Source: an uncultured Clostridia bacterium
Lineage (GTDB): Bacteria; Bacillota; Clostridia; Oscillospirales; Ruminococcaceae
NCBI GenBank assembly: GCA_947624375.1
Contig: CANQKD010000004.1
Location: 62,001 to 126,000, forward strand
DNA: 64,000 nt
Direction: 5' to 3'
Shown here: positions 1 to 8,970 of the stretch, in pieces
Layout of the letters: every line of letters begins with the position of its first letter
Numbering within the stretch: the stretch's first letter is position 1
Program-made: the position numbers and the translations under genes
The notes under the pieces: generated by a model
Seen by the model: the letters and a program-made list of their open reading frames with translations, nothing else
What the model was told of the DNA's origin: nothing
Database searches by the model: none

Positions 1-2
1 GT

Positions 3-185
3 GATGAGCAGAAGAAAGATATACACGAAGCAAACGTTGATTTTCTTGTTCATTGCAGAAAAACCGCGCTGTATGCCGCCCAAAAGCTCGGCTGGCAGAT
101 AATAGAGTGCGGCAGGGGAGATACGCCGCTCAGCATAGAAGAGATAAACAAACAGCTTATAGACAGCATCACGGGGGATATATGA
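3..185 (+). CDS. tmk: Thymidylate kinase, C-terminal fragment (5' end outside window)
   Basis: An open frame enters from the left edge and ends at a TGA at 183-185. The 60 visible codons begin with a DEQKKDIHEAN segment and contain GWQIIEC followed by an IEEI helix, which resembles the C-terminal lid and helix region of clostridial dTMP kinases (dTMP + ATP to dTDP, cytoplasmic). The P-loop lies outside the window, so the call rests on this tail alone. The stop overlaps the next start as ATGA, which suggests translational coupling. Another nucleotide kinase of the same fold cannot be excluded. Confidence 0.6.
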   Translation, partial: DEQKKDIHEANVDFLVHCRKTALYAAQKLGWQIIECGRGDTPLSIEEINKQLIDSITGDI

Positions 186-1072
186 GCCTTGAATTTAATG
201 AAATAGATATAAAAGATAAAGAACATATAACATCGCTGCTCAGGCAAAGCGATTTTCAAAGCTGCGAGTATAGCTTTGCCAACAATCTGGCATGGCGCAG
301 GCTGGCTTCTTCGCAGATATGCTTTTATAAAGACTTTTATTTTCTGCGCTCTTTCGATGGCGGTCTGCCTCGGTATACATACCCGGCAGGCAGCGGCGAT
401 ATCGAAGAGCTTATGCAGCTTTTGAAAGAAGATGCGCAAAAGTTTTCCACGCCGCTTATGCTGATAACCGTTTTGAAGCCTTGTGTAGAACAGCTTATAA
501 ACATTTACGGCGATAAAGCAACAGCAGAGCCTGACAGGGATTCTTTTGACTATATCTACGATGCGCAGAAGCTTATAACGCTTTCGGGCAAGAAATACCA
601 CGGCAAGCGCAACCATATAGCAAATTTCAAAAAATTGCAGTGGGAGTACAGACCGCTTAAAAAAGAGCTATTTGATGACTGCATAGCCTTTTCGGCTGAA
701 GAATTCAATGCAGTGAATGCCTATACTTCACATTCGGCAGTCGCAGAGCAGTTCGCTATTGATACGTTTTTAAAATACTTTGATGATCTGGAGCTTAAAG
801 GCGGCGTGCTTTTTCAAAACGGAAGACTTGTCGGCTTCACGATAGGTGAAAGGCTGAATAGTGATACTTTTGTAGTACATATAGAAAAGGCACTGCATGA
901 AGTTCAGGGCGCGTACCCGACGCTTTTTAACGAGTTTCTGAAAGCACAGGCAGGCGATGTGCGCTATGTCAACCGCGAAGACGATGTTGGACTGGAGGGA
1001 CTGAGAAAGTCTAAGCTTTCCTACCATCCCGAGTATATGCTTGAAAAATACACCGTAACTTTAAATATATAA
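182..1072 (+). CDS. DUF2156 family protein (LPG-synthase C-terminal-like, GNAT fold)
   Basis: This 296-residue protein has the pattern of the DUF2156 family, related to the catalytic C-terminal domain of phosphatidylglycerol lysyltransferase: an N-terminal SDFQSCEYSFANNLAW block, a central KKYHGKRNHIANF block and a C-terminal YVNREDDVGLEGLRKSK block. No membrane segments are visible, so unlike MprF it would be a soluble acyl- or aminoacyl-transferase. Its real substrate is unknown. The start at 182 overlaps the upstream stop (ATGA) and has a GGGGGA just upstream. A longer frame opening at 53 is unlikely because it would overlap the kinase end by 44 codons. The DJ-1 gene follows after 12 bp. 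Confidence 0.8.
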   Translation: MSLEFNEIDIKDKEHITSLLRQSDFQSCEYSFANNLAWRRLASSQICFYKDFYFLRSFDGGLPRYTYPAGSGDIEELMQLLKEDAQKFSTPLMLITVLKPCVEQLINIYGDKATAEPDRDSFDYIYDAQKLITLSGKKYHGKRNHIANFKKLQWEYRPLKKELFDDCIAFSAEEFNAVNAYTSHSAVAEQFAIDTFLKYFDDLELKGGVLFQNGRLVGFTIGERLNSDTFVVHIEKALHEVQGAYPTLFNEFLKAQAGDVRYVNREDDVGLEGLRKSKLSYHPEYMLEKYTVTLNI

Positions 1073-1084
1073 GGAGAGATAAAA

Positions 1085-1630
1085 ATGATATATGTTTTTC
1101 TTGCCGAGGGCTTTGAAGAAACCGAAGCTTTAACGCCCGTTGACCTTTTAAGACGTGCCGAGCAGCAGGTAACTACTGTCGGCATAGGCACCTGCGTGGT
1201 CAGGGGTTCACACGGTATACCCGTTGTTACCGATACCGATGATAAGCAGATAGTAATAGATGAAAATGTTGATATGATAGTACTCCCGGGCGGTATGCCG
1301 GGCACTCTCAACCTTGAAAAGTGTGAAACAGTGCAAAACGCTATAGACTACTGCATACAAAACGGCAAGTATGTTGCTGCAATATGTGCCGCCCCCTCTA
1401 TACTGGGCAAAAAGGGTCTGCTGAAAGGCAAAGAAGCCATTTGCTTCCCCGGGTTTGAGCAGTTTCTCGAGGGCGCAAAGCTTTCAGACAGCCCCGTTGT
1501 GCGCGACGGCAATATAATTACTGCCAAGGGCGCAGGCGTTGCGGTTAAGTTTGGTCTAAAACTTGTTGAAACGCTCTGCGGCAAAGAAAGAGCCGACAAG
1601 CTGCGCGATTCGCTGCAGTGTGACTTTTAA
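1085..1630 (+). CDS. DJ-1/PfpI family protein (YajL-like)
   Basis: A 181-residue cytoplasmic protein of the ThiJ/PfpI/DJ-1 superfamily. The nucleophile elbow AAICAAPSIL places the conserved cysteine at residue 101, close to Cys106 of DJ-1, with the acidic EETEA segment (residues 11-15) that normally supports it. Family members act as deglycases, glyoxalases or redox-responsive chaperones; the DJ-1 subgroup is most likely here from length and motif. An AGGAGA ribosome-binding site lies 7 bp before the ATG. It sits between DUF2156 and the formyl-THF ligase with very short gaps, so it is probably part of the same operon. Confidence 0.88.
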   Translation: MIYVFLAEGFEETEALTPVDLLRRAEQQVTTVGIGTCVVRGSHGIPVVTDTDDKQIVIDENVDMIVLPGGMPGTLNLEKCETVQNAIDYCIQNGKYVAAICAAPSILGKKGLLKGKEAICFPGFEQFLEGAKLSDSPVVRDGNIITAKGAGVAVKFGLKLVETLCGKERADKLRDSLQCDF

Positions 1631-1636
1631 GTATTT

Positions 1637-2206
1637 ATGGTAAATAAAAAAGAGCTTCGGCGTGAGTTTCGTGATATGCGCCGCAGTATGGACAGGCATA
1701 ACAAAATAGATGCCGATAAGCGCATTACGCAAAGGTTTTTGTCGCTGAATGAGTATAAAAACTGCGATACTTTGCTGTGTTTCGTCTCAATGGATATAGA
1801 GACCGACACCTATGCCATTTTGATGAAAGCTTTTGAAGACGGCAAGAAAGTGTTCGCGCCAAAGTGTATTGCAGGCAATGAGATGCGCTTTTATAAAATA
1901 ACTTCGCTTGATGACCTTTACGGCGGTGCATACGGTATTTCAGAGCCGCACGGCGATACTCAGCAGTTTGATGGCAGCGAAAAAAACGCTTTGTGCGTTG
2001 TGCCTGCGCTCTGCTATGATAAAAGCGGCTACAGGCTGGGTTTCGGCATGGGCTTTTATGACCGGTTTCTTTCAGAGTATGGTGATATATATACCGTGGG
2101 GCTTTGCTATGAGGAGCATATAATGCCCTCTCTGCCGCATGAAAGCTTTGATATATCGGTAAAGAAAATAATCACAGATGTGAGAACAATAGATACAGAG
2201 GTGTAA
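1637..2206 (+). CDS. 5-formyltetrahydrofolate cyclo-ligase
   Basis: This 189-residue protein converts 5-formyl-THF plus ATP to 5,10-methenyl-THF, recycling folate. The N-terminal basic KKELRREFRDMRR helix and the GFGMGFYDRFL phosphate-binding loop near residues 134-144 are characteristic, and the length is typical of the family. The gene starts 6 bp after the DJ-1 stop and ends 3 bp before mltG, so it is embedded in a tight operon. The ribosome-binding site is weak, consistent with coupling to the upstream gene. The window also carries metF and metH around 50-54 kb, which act on the same cofactor pool, but they are not linked to this gene. Confidence 0.9.
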   Translation: MVNKKELRREFRDMRRSMDRHNKIDADKRITQRFLSLNEYKNCDTLLCFVSMDIETDTYAILMKAFEDGKKVFAPKCIAGNEMRFYKITSLDDLYGGAYGISEPHGDTQQFDGSEKNALCVVPALCYDKSGYRLGFGMGFYDRFLSEYGDIYTVGLCYEEHIMPSLPHESFDISVKKIITDVRTIDTEV

Positions 2207-2209
2207 AAT

Positions 2210-3784
2210 ATGTCTGATAAGGATCTTGACCTTAATAAGATACTAAATGAGAGTTTCAGCAGACTGGATAAAGTCGCAGGGAATGTGCGCAGCGGCAATA
2301 CCGGTGACAGCAAAAGTACAGAAAATAAGGATCTTTCCGAGATAAGGCTGGGAGGCAATGCAGATAATGCCATGACTGCAAAGCCGGATCAGGAATCTTT
2401 GCCGCCCGTTGAAAACATCAGCGAGAGCAAAGAAACTGCCGAAGATGCTAAAGAATACACTAAAGCATATGAAGAAAACGATGTGTATGACCAAGCCACT
2501 TTTTCCGAAGATGCGCAATATTCAGAAGATACCGAATATTCCGAAGATACCGAAGAAGCAGACGAAGAGAGCGATGAAGACGGCTATGTAGACAGAGGCG
2601 AATATCACGAAGATGATCTTGCCGATGATGATGACGATTATATCGAAGATTATAAAGATGTTCCCGGCAAGCGTAAGCTTGAATTCAATATGCCCAAAGA
2701 TGAGCCGCGCCGCAAGAACAAGAAAAAGAAGCGCAAGGTAAAGCCCAACAACAGTATATTCACAGGTTCGCTCGTGGCAGTAATAGTTATCTCGGTGTCG
2801 TTTATACTCTCGTTTATGAGCATACAGTTCGGCGTTGAGTATATCGGTCTTACCCGAAGCGATGAAAGCATTACTTTTGATATTCCCGAGGGCACTGATT
2901 CGCGCACTATAGCAGACCTGCTTTATCAGAAAGGCATTATAGAGAACCCTACGCTTTTCAAACTTGTTATGAAAGTCTCGGGCAGGACCGGTGTTGTGCC
3001 GGGCAGTATAACCCTTTCACCGAATATGACCTATCCCAGTATTATTGCCGAGATAGGAAGAAGCCGCAAGGTCTATGAAACAGTTACTGTAACCTTTACC
3101 GAGGGTACTTCTCTTTATTACGCCGCAAGACAGCTTGAAGAAGCGGGTGTCTGCTCTGCTTCCGATTTTCTCGAGGCATTCAACAGCGATTCGGGCTTTG
3201 ATTTTGAAAAAGAGCTAACCCTTTCAAACCAGACTCTTTATAAAATGGAAGGCTTTATGTTTCCGGATACATACGAGTTCTATCTGGAAGACGATGCCGA
3301 AAATGTCGCGGCAAAAATAAAGCAGAATTTCCAGGACAAAATGACACCCGAGATAATGCAGCTCGTTGAAAAGAGCGGCATGAGTCTTTATGATGTGATA
3401 ACGCTTGCTTCCATAGTGCAGGCTGAGGCTGATACCGAAGACAATATGAAACTTGTAGCTTCTGTGTTCCTAAACCGTCTTTCCAACCGCGAACAGTTCC
3501 CGAACCTGCAATCAGACGTTACCTATTTCTATGTGACAAATACCATTGCTGCCGCTTTGGGCAACAACTCTGTCTCTAACTATGAATATCTCTACAGCAC
3601 GTATTCTTGCTTCGGTCTGCCTGTAGGACCCATAGGCAACCCCGGTATGACTGCCATTCTTGCCGTGCTCGAGCCGGAAGACACAACATTCTGCTACTTT
3701 GTTACCGACTCTGTAACGGGCGAGTTCTACTATGCTTCCACTTATGAAGAACACCAGAAAAATGTCAAGAAAGCAGGTTATTGA
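2210..3784 (+). CDS. mltG: Endolytic murein transglycosylase MltG
   Basis: A 524-residue membrane protein. The first ~180 residues are cytoplasmic and very acidic (runs of E and D, with YSED-type repeats around residues 103-115), ending in a basic RRKNKKKKRK stretch. A single transmembrane helix follows around residues 184-206, then the extracellular YceG/MltG domain. The ASIVQAE motif contains E406, which aligns with the catalytic Glu of E. coli MltG. The enzyme cuts nascent glycan strands and sets their length. The long acidic cytoplasmic arm is much larger than in E. coli (340 aa in total) but such arms occur in Firmicutes. The gene overlaps the U32 gene, a neighbourhood resembling B. subtilis yrrL-yrrNO. 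Confidence 0.93.
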   Translation: MSDKDLDLNKILNESFSRLDKVAGNVRSGNTGDSKSTENKDLSEIRLGGNADNAMTAKPDQESLPPVENISESKETAEDAKEYTKAYEENDVYDQATFSEDAQYSEDTEYSEDTEEADEESDEDGYVDRGEYHEDDLADDDDDYIEDYKDVPGKRKLEFNMPKDEPRRKNKKKKRKVKPNNSIFTGSLVAVIVISVSFILSFMSIQFGVEYIGLTRSDESITFDIPEGTDSRTIADLLYQKGIIENPTLFKLVMKVSGRTGVVPGSITLSPNMTYPSIIAEIGRSRKVYETVTVTFTEGTSLYYAARQLEEAGVCSASDFLEAFNSDSGFDFEKELTLSNQTLYKMEGFMFPDTYEFYLEDDAENVAAKIKQNFQDKMTPEIMQLVEKSGMSLYDVITLASIVQAEADTEDNMKLVASVFLNRLSNREQFPNLQSDVTYFYVTNTIAAALGNNSVSNYEYLYSTYSCFGLPVGPIGNPGMTAILAVLEPEDTTFCYFVTDSVTGEFYYASTYEEHQKNVKKAGY

Positions 3785-5015
3785 TGTGGCAAATGTAGAT
3801 CTTGACAGATTGGAGCTGCTTTCTCCTGCCGGTGATGACGAGTGTCTGGATTCCGCGCTGTATTACGGCGCTGATGCAGTCTACCTCGGCGGACAGATGT
3901 TCGGTATGCGCGCAGGACCTAAGAATTTCACGTTTGACAGTCTGAAAAGCGCCTGCGAAAAAGCGCATAATATCGGCGTAAAAGTATACCTCACCTGCAA
4001 TACCGTTCCGCATAACAGTGAGATAGATATCTTTGAAGAGTTTATAAAGCAAGCCGATTCGGCAGGCGTTGATGCGGTTATCGCTACCGATATAGGCGTG
4101 CTTTCGCTCATAAAAAAATATGCCCCCGATATGGAGATACATATCTCCACTCAGGCAGGCGTGGTAAACTATGCCAGTGCAAGAGAGTTTTATAATATGG
4201 GCGCAAAAAGGGTAGTGGTCGCTCGTGAGCTTTCTCTTGAAGAAATAGCCGAAATACGCGCTAAAACAGATAATTCGCTCGATATCGAGTGTTTCGTTCA
4301 CGGCGCTATGTGCGTAAGTATTTCGGGCAGATGCCTGCTCTCGCAGTATCTTGTGGACCGTGATGCCAACAGGGGAGAGTGCGCTCAGCCCTGCCGCTGG
4401 GGCTACCACCTTATGGAAGAAAAGCGCCCCAATGAGTTTTACCCTATTTTTGAAGACGAAAAGGGAAGTTACATACTAAACGCTAAAGACCTTTGTATGA
4501 TAGATCACCTTGATAAACTCGCTCAGGCAGGCGTTACCAGCTTTAAGATAGAGGGCAGGGCAAAGTCGTCGTATTATGTTTCTGTAGTTACAAATGCATA
4601 CAGAATGGCGCTTGATATCTATAAAAACGCCCCCGAAAACTACACCTTGCCCGACTGGATAAAAGACGAAGTTTTCAAAGTAAGCCATAGGGCGTACTGC
4701 ACAGGCTTTTTCTTCGGGCACCCGAAAGAATGTCAGTATTATAAAGATAACGGATATATCAGAGATTATGATGTTGCCGCTATAGTTGATTATTGCCGAG
4801 ACGGTATGGTGTATGTCACGCAGCGAAATAAATTCAACGTCGGCGATGAAGTTGAGATTCTGGCAAAGGGCAAAAAGCCGTATATTCTGACCGTCAGCAG
4901 AATAATTGACGGCGACGGCAACGAAGTTGATACAGCCAATCACGCAATGATGAAGCTTTCTTTCCCGTGCGATAAAGAATTTCCCAAAGGCTCGATGATA
5001 CGCATGAAAAATTAA
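3762..5015 (+). CDS. U32 family protein (TrhP/YrrO-like, tRNA U34 hydroxylation)
   Basis: A protein of about 417 residues with the U32 signature ECFVHGAMCVS followed by SGRCLLS and a cysteine-rich GECAQPCRW segment. It begins with the usual ELLSPAG strand of the TIM-like domain. Proteins once called U32 peptidases and found beside mltG in Firmicutes (yrrN/yrrO) are needed for 5-hydroxyuridine at tRNA position 34, so a tRNA-modification role is more likely than proteolysis. The start is uncertain: ATG 3762 overlaps mltG by 23 bp, while a GTG at 3786 would avoid the overlap and sits just before the conserved N-terminus. A strong hairpin terminator follows the stop. Confidence 0.88.
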   Translation: MSRKQVIDVANVDLDRLELLSPAGDDECLDSALYYGADAVYLGGQMFGMRAGPKNFTFDSLKSACEKAHNIGVKVYLTCNTVPHNSEIDIFEEFIKQADSAGVDAVIATDIGVLSLIKKYAPDMEIHISTQAGVVNYASAREFYNMGAKRVVVARELSLEEIAEIRAKTDNSLDIECFVHGAMCVSISGRCLLSQYLVDRDANRGECAQPCRWGYHLMEEKRPNEFYPIFEDEKGSYILNAKDLCMIDHLDKLAQAGVTSFKIEGRAKSSYYVSVVTNAYRMALDIYKNAPENYTLPDWIKDEVFKVSHRAYCTGFFFGHPKECQYYKDNGYIRDYDVAAIVDYCRDGMVYVTQRNKFNVGDEVEILAKGKKPYILTVSRIIDGDGNEVDTANHAMMKLSFPCDKEFPKGSMIRMKN

Positions 5016-5045
5016 GCGGTGCAGTTTAATTGCACCGCTTTTTAT
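5015..5045. terminator. Rho-independent terminator, probably bidirectional
   Basis: A perfect 9-bp stem (AGCGGTGCA / TGCACCGCT) with a 7-nt loop begins at the U32 stop codon and is followed by TTTTTATT. It separates the forward operon from the converging DUF421 gene. Confidence 0.9.
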
Positions 5046-5716
5046 TCGCCTGTGAATAAAGACAGCGTGTTATTTTTGTCGCACAGCCCTAAAAATATCT
5101 CTTTCGCGTTTTTGTAGCCCTGCTCTTTCAGCTGTCTTTTCAGCCAGGTCACGTCAAGACCCATTTTCTTCAGGTTTTCGTGAAGTATATGCCCCTCCAT
5201 GATAACTTCGGTATTGATAGAAGCAGGCTCGGGGTGAAGCTGAAGATCGGCAGGCGTGGCAGGGCGGTTCGCACTGTATGGCAATACTGTCAGCTTGCCG
5301 TTGTGTTCAAATACCGCCGTCTGTATTTCGTTCAGGTCAAAATACCCCTGTTCTCTGCACATCATCATAAATTCGCTCAGGTCAAGCTTTGCCTTTTTAA
5401 GATTATCGCGATACAGTTTGCCGCTGTCCATTAAAATAGTCGGCGTGCCGTTTATATATTTGCGTGACCGCGGAAACTTGTTTGTTGTCATACTCAGCGC
5501 AACAGAAACTATGCCGTAAATTATCATCGCGATAAGCGGCTTCCACGGCTGTTCAAGCTCGGTGGCAAGCTCGGCTGCTATAGAGCCTATCGTTATGCCT
5601 GTGATGTAGTCAAAAAAATCAAGCTGTGCTATCTGTTTGTGCCCCAGCACCTTTGCTATCAAAAATAAAGAGATGACCGACAATAGAGAAGTAAGCACCA
5701 GTTTTACAATATCCAT
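5042..5716 (-). CDS. DUF421 membrane protein (YetF/YrbG family)
   Basis: A 224-residue protein with three N-terminal transmembrane helices (about residues 5-22, 35-53 and 59-78) and a DUF421 soluble domain, recognisable from FFDYITGITIGSIAAE and the later GTPTILMDSGKLYRDNLKKAKL segment. In Bacillus spores relatives such as YetF and YhcA-type proteins form part of germination and membrane complexes; the biochemical activity is not established. The start has a GGAGGTGT ribosome-binding site 7 bp upstream, which lies in the 3' arm of a long hairpin (5724-5777). The gene is downstream of ileS on the same strand. Confidence 0.85.
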   Translation of the reverse strand: MDIVKLVLTSLLSVISLFLIAKVLGHKQIAQLDFFDYITGITIGSIAAELATELEQPWKPLIAMIIYGIVSVALSMTTNKFPRSRKYINGTPTILMDSGKLYRDNLKKAKLDLSEFMMMCREQGYFDLNEIQTAVFEHNGKLTVLPYSANRPATPADLQLHPEPASINTEVIMEGHILHENLKKMGLDVTWLKRQLKEQGYKNAKEIFLGLCDKNNTLSLFTGE

Positions 5717-5723
5717 AAAAAAT

Positions 5724-5777
5724 ACACCTCCAAGGTCTATTATTTCCGCATGGTCGGAATAAATACCCCGGAGGTGT
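5724..5777 (-). promoter_or_regulatory. Long hairpin whose 3' arm contains the DUF421 ribosome-binding site
   Basis: On the reverse strand ACACCTCC (5777-5770) pairs perfectly with GGAGGTGT (5731-5724), the latter being the Shine-Dalgarno of the DUF421 gene. An inner stem forms between TTATTCCG and CGGAAATAA with one bulge. ATTTTTT follows directly. It can serve as the ileS terminator and, in read-through RNA, would hide the downstream ribosome-binding site. The regulatory role is inference. Confidence 0.6.
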
Positions 5778-5790
5778 TATTATTACAAAA

Positions 5791-8700
5791 TTATATTTTC
5801 TCTACGCCAAGCTCTACTTTTTCACCGTTTATATCCCACGACTTTGAAAAGCCATTTACTTCGCCGAATTTAAAGCTGTCGCAAAGAACGTCGTGACCAA
5901 TAGCCGCCTCATTGCGCTTTATAATGCCCTCTATCTTCTCATTTCCGCTGCAATATACGGTTATGTGATCCATAACGTTGAAGTCAGCCTCTTTGCGCAT
6001 CTGCTGAACTTTACTGATTACCTCGCGCACAAAGCCTTCCTCAATAAGCTCGGGAGTAAGACAGGTATCCAGCGCAACGGTCGTGTCCTGCTCCGAAACG
6101 GTGAAGAAGCCGTCTTTCTGGATTATCTCAATAAGCAGGTCGTCCTTTTCAAGCTTTATGTCGCCCGTCGAGAGGGAAAGCGTTACAAAGCCCGTATCGT
6201 CAAGCTCTTTCTTAGCCGCCGAGCCGTCAATAGCCGAGAGGACATTTCTTATCTCGCCAATCTGCTTGCCGTATTTAGGTCCCAGCGTTTTCAGCTGTGG
6301 TTTGAAAGAGAACGTCATAAAGTCGGATACATCATCGCAGAATATGACCTCTTTCAGATTCAGCTCATCGCGCACTATCTCGGTGAAGAACTCGTCAAGC
6401 TTTGCAGGCGCTTTTACATACATCTTCGCAACAGGCTGGCGGTTCTTGATGTTAGAGCCGTTTCTTGCCGCTCTGCCGAGAACAACTATCTTCAGCAGCT
6501 CTTCCATAGTGTCTTCAAGCTGAGTGTCAATCTGCGCTTCGTTTACCTCGGGGAAAGAGCAAAGATGCACGCTTATCGGCGCGTCTTTGTCAACCGAGCA
6601 TACAAGATTGCGGTAGATGTCGTCAGCCATGAAAGGTATCATCGGCGCGGCAGCCTTTGCGACCGTAACCAGCGCGGTATACAGTGTCATATATGCGTTT
6701 ATCTTGTCCTGTGAGAGCTCCTGCGCCCAGAATCTCTCACGGCAGCGGCGAACATACCAGTTTGACATCTCATCAACAAAGTTGTCAAGAGCCTTTGCAG
6801 CCTCGGGTATGCGGTAGTTGGCAAGGTTGTCATCGACCGCCTTTACCATAGAGTTCATCTTAGAGAGCAGCCACTTGTCTATTACCGCCAGAGAGCCAAA
6901 GTCAAGCGTGTGCTTTGTCGGGTCGAACTGATCTATCTCCGCGTACAGCACATAGAACGCATATGTGTTCCACAGCGTGCCCATAAACTTGCGCTGACCC
7001 TCAATAACCACCTTGTCGTGAAAACGATTAGGCAGCCACGGAGCGGAGTTTGTGTAGAAATACCAGCGTATCGCATCAGCACCGAATTTTTGCAGTGCCT
7101 CAAACGGGTCAACAGCATTGCCCTTTGATTTTGACATTTTCTGACCGTTCTCGTCCTGCACAAGTCCTAAAACTATAACATTCTTATACGGCGCTTTGTC
7201 GAACAGCAAAGTCGATATAGCCAGCAGCGAATAGAACCAGCCTCTTGTCTGGTCAACAGCCTCCGAAATGAAATCGGCAGGGAACTGCTGCTCAAATTTT
7301 TCCTTGTTTTCAAACGGGTAGTGGTGCTGCGCGAACGGCATAGAGCCCGAGTCGAACCAGCAGTCAATAACTTCGGGAACGCGCTTCATCTGCTTGCCGC
7401 ACTTTTCACACTTTATCGTCACCGCATCAATGTACGGTCTGTGCAGCTCAATATCCTCGGGGCAGTTGTCGCTCAGCGATTTCAGTTCCTCGATAGAACC
7501 TACCGAATGCTTGTGACCGCACTCACATTCCCATATATTCAGCGGCGTGCCCCAGTATCTGTTTCTTGAAAGTCCCCAGTCCTGAACGTTTTTCAGCCAG
7601 TCGCCGAATCTTCCCGTGCCTATGCTCTCAGGATACCAGTTTATAGTGTTGTTATTAGCAATAAGCCTGTCGCGAACTTCTGTCATTTTAATGAACCAGG
7701 TGTCACGCGCATAGTATATCAAGGGTGAACCGCATCTCCAGCAGTGGGGATATTCGTGCTCGAATTTCGGCGCATCAAAAAGCTTGCCCTCTTTGTCAAG
7801 GTCTTTGAGTATCTCTAAGTCCGCATCTTTTACGAACATTCCTGCATACGCGGTCTCTTTCGTCATTTCGCCCTTGTCGTCAACGAACTGCACAAACGGC
7901 AGATCATATTTCCTGCCGACCTTTGCGTCGTCCTCACCAAAAGCAGGCGCAATGTGAACTATACCTGTACCGTCGCTCATAGTAACGTAGCCGTCGCAGG
8001 TAACGTAATGACCCTTTTTATGCTGCTTTGCGGCACATTCACCCGCGCAGCTGAACAGCGGCTCATACTCCTTGTATTCCAGTTCGCTGCCCTTGTATTT
8101 CTCGATTATCTCATACGCAGCCTTGCCCTCTTCCGCCAGCTTTCCGAGTACGCTGTCTAAAAGCGCGGTAGCCATAATGTATGTGTAACCGTCAGCGGCT
8201 TTTACTTTGCAGTATTCCTCATCTGGGTTTACGCAAAGCGCAACGTTTGATGGCAGCGTCCACGGTGTGGTCGTCCATGCAAGAAAATATGCATCTTCGC
8301 CGACTATCTTGAATCTTACAACTGCCGAGCGCTCTTTTACTGTCTTGTAGCCCTGTGCCACCTCGTGAGAAGAAAGCGGTGTTCCGCATCTGGGGCAGTA
8401 GGGAACTATCTTGAAGCCTTTGTACAAAAGCCCTTTGTCCCATATCTGTTTGAGCGCCCACCACTCCGACTCTATAAAGTCATTGTGATAGGTAACATAC
8501 GGGTCGTCCATATCCGCCCAAAAACCTACAGTACCCGAGAAATCCTCCCACATACCCTTGTACTTCCAGACGCTTTCCTTGCACTTTTTGATAAACGGTT
8601 CAAGACCGTACTCCTCTATCTGCTCTTTGCCGTCAAGACCGAGCATCTTTTCAACTTCCAACTCTACCGGCAGACCATGGGTGTCCCAGCCGGCTTTTCT

Positions 8701-8940
8701 GGGTACCATGTAGCCTTTCATGGTGCGGTAGCGCGGTATCATGTCCTTTATAACTCTCGTCAGAACGTGACCGATGTGCGGTTTGCCGTTTGCTGTAGGC
8801 GGTCCGTCATAAAAAACATACGGTTTTGCATCTTTGCGCATTTCTATGCTCTTTTTGAAGATGTCGTTTTCCTGCCAGAATTTCAGAGTGGCTTTTTCTC
8901 TGTCTACAAAATTCAGATCTGTAGAAACTTTAGCATACAT
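5791..8940 (-). CDS. ileS: Isoleucyl-tRNA synthetase (IleS2-like)
   Basis: A 1049-residue class I synthetase charging tRNA-Ile. The HIGH motif appears as KPHIGH near residue 50 and the KMSKS loop as KMSKSKGN near residue 605. WDTHGLPVELEVEK and SSHEVAQGYK are features of the eukaryote-like type 2 enzyme, as is the extended C-terminal part. The start is taken as MYAKVSTDLN because GGAGGG lies 8 bp before that ATG; a frame 14 codons longer begins inside the leader. Expression is controlled by a T-box leader with an ATC specifier. The CPRCG and CGHKH/CEKCGKQM cysteine clusters suggest bound zinc. Confidence 0.96.
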   Translation of the reverse strand: MYAKVSTDLNFVDREKATLKFWQENDIFKKSIEMRKDAKPYVFYDGPPTANGKPHIGHVLTRVIKDMIPRYRTMKGYMVPRKAGWDTHGLPVELEVEKMLGLDGKEQIEEYGLEPFIKKCKESVWKYKGMWEDFSGTVGFWADMDDPYVTYHNDFIESEWWALKQIWDKGLLYKGFKIVPYCPRCGTPLSSHEVAQGYKTVKERSAVVRFKIVGEDAYFLAWTTTPWTLPSNVALCVNPDEEYCKVKAADGYTYIMATALLDSVLGKLAEEGKAAYEIIEKYKGSELEYKEYEPLFSCAGECAAKQHKKGHYVTCDGYVTMSDGTGIVHIAPAFGEDDAKVGRKYDLPFVQFVDDKGEMTKETAYAGMFVKDADLEILKDLDKEGKLFDAPKFEHEYPHCWRCGSPLIYYARDTWFIKMTEVRDRLIANNNTINWYPESIGTGRFGDWLKNVQDWGLSRNRYWGTPLNIWECECGHKHSVGSIEELKSLSDNCPEDIELHRPYIDAVTIKCEKCGKQMKRVPEVIDCWFDSGSMPFAQHHYPFENKEKFEQQFPADFISEAVDQTRGWFYSLLAISTLLFDKAPYKNVIVLGLVQDENGQKMSKSKGNAVDPFEALQKFGADAIRWYFYTNSAPWLPNRFHDKVVIEGQRKFMGTLWNTYAFYVLYAEIDQFDPTKHTLDFGSLAVIDKWLLSKMNSMVKAVDDNLANYRIPEAAKALDNFVDEMSNWYVRRCRERFWAQELSQDKINAYMTLYTALVTVAKAAAPMIPFMADDIYRNLVCSVDKDAPISVHLCSFPEVNEAQIDTQLEDTMEELLKIVVLGRAARNGSNIKNRQPVAKMYVKAPAKLDEFFTEIVRDELNLKEVIFCDDVSDFMTFSFKPQLKTLGPKYGKQIGEIRNVLSAIDGSAAKKELDDTGFVTLSLSTGDIKLEKDDLLIEIIQKDGFFTVSEQDTTVALDTCLTPELIEEGFVREVISKVQQMRKEADFNVMDHITVYCSGNEKIEGIIKRNEAAIGHDVLCDSFKFGEVNGFSKSWDINGEKVELGVEKI

Positions 8941-8970
8941 ATAATATCCCTCCGAAGTATAATATACAAT

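Noticed and set aside
53-181. 43-codon N-terminal extension of the DUF2156 gene
   Set aside because: It would overlap the kinase end in another frame; ATG 182 overlaps the kinase stop as ATGA and has a ribosome-binding site.
3411-3450. Possible loss of the MltG catalytic glutamate (ASIVQ instead of ASIVE)
   Set aside because: Recalling the E. coli sequence, the catalytic Glu218 is the second Glu of the motif (EKE), and that position is still Glu (E406) here.
5893-6714. Forward ORF of 273 codons, antisense to ileS
   Set aside because: It has no recognisable domain and mirrors the codons of a clear synthetase gene. The same applies to 8365-8994 and to other long antisense frames.
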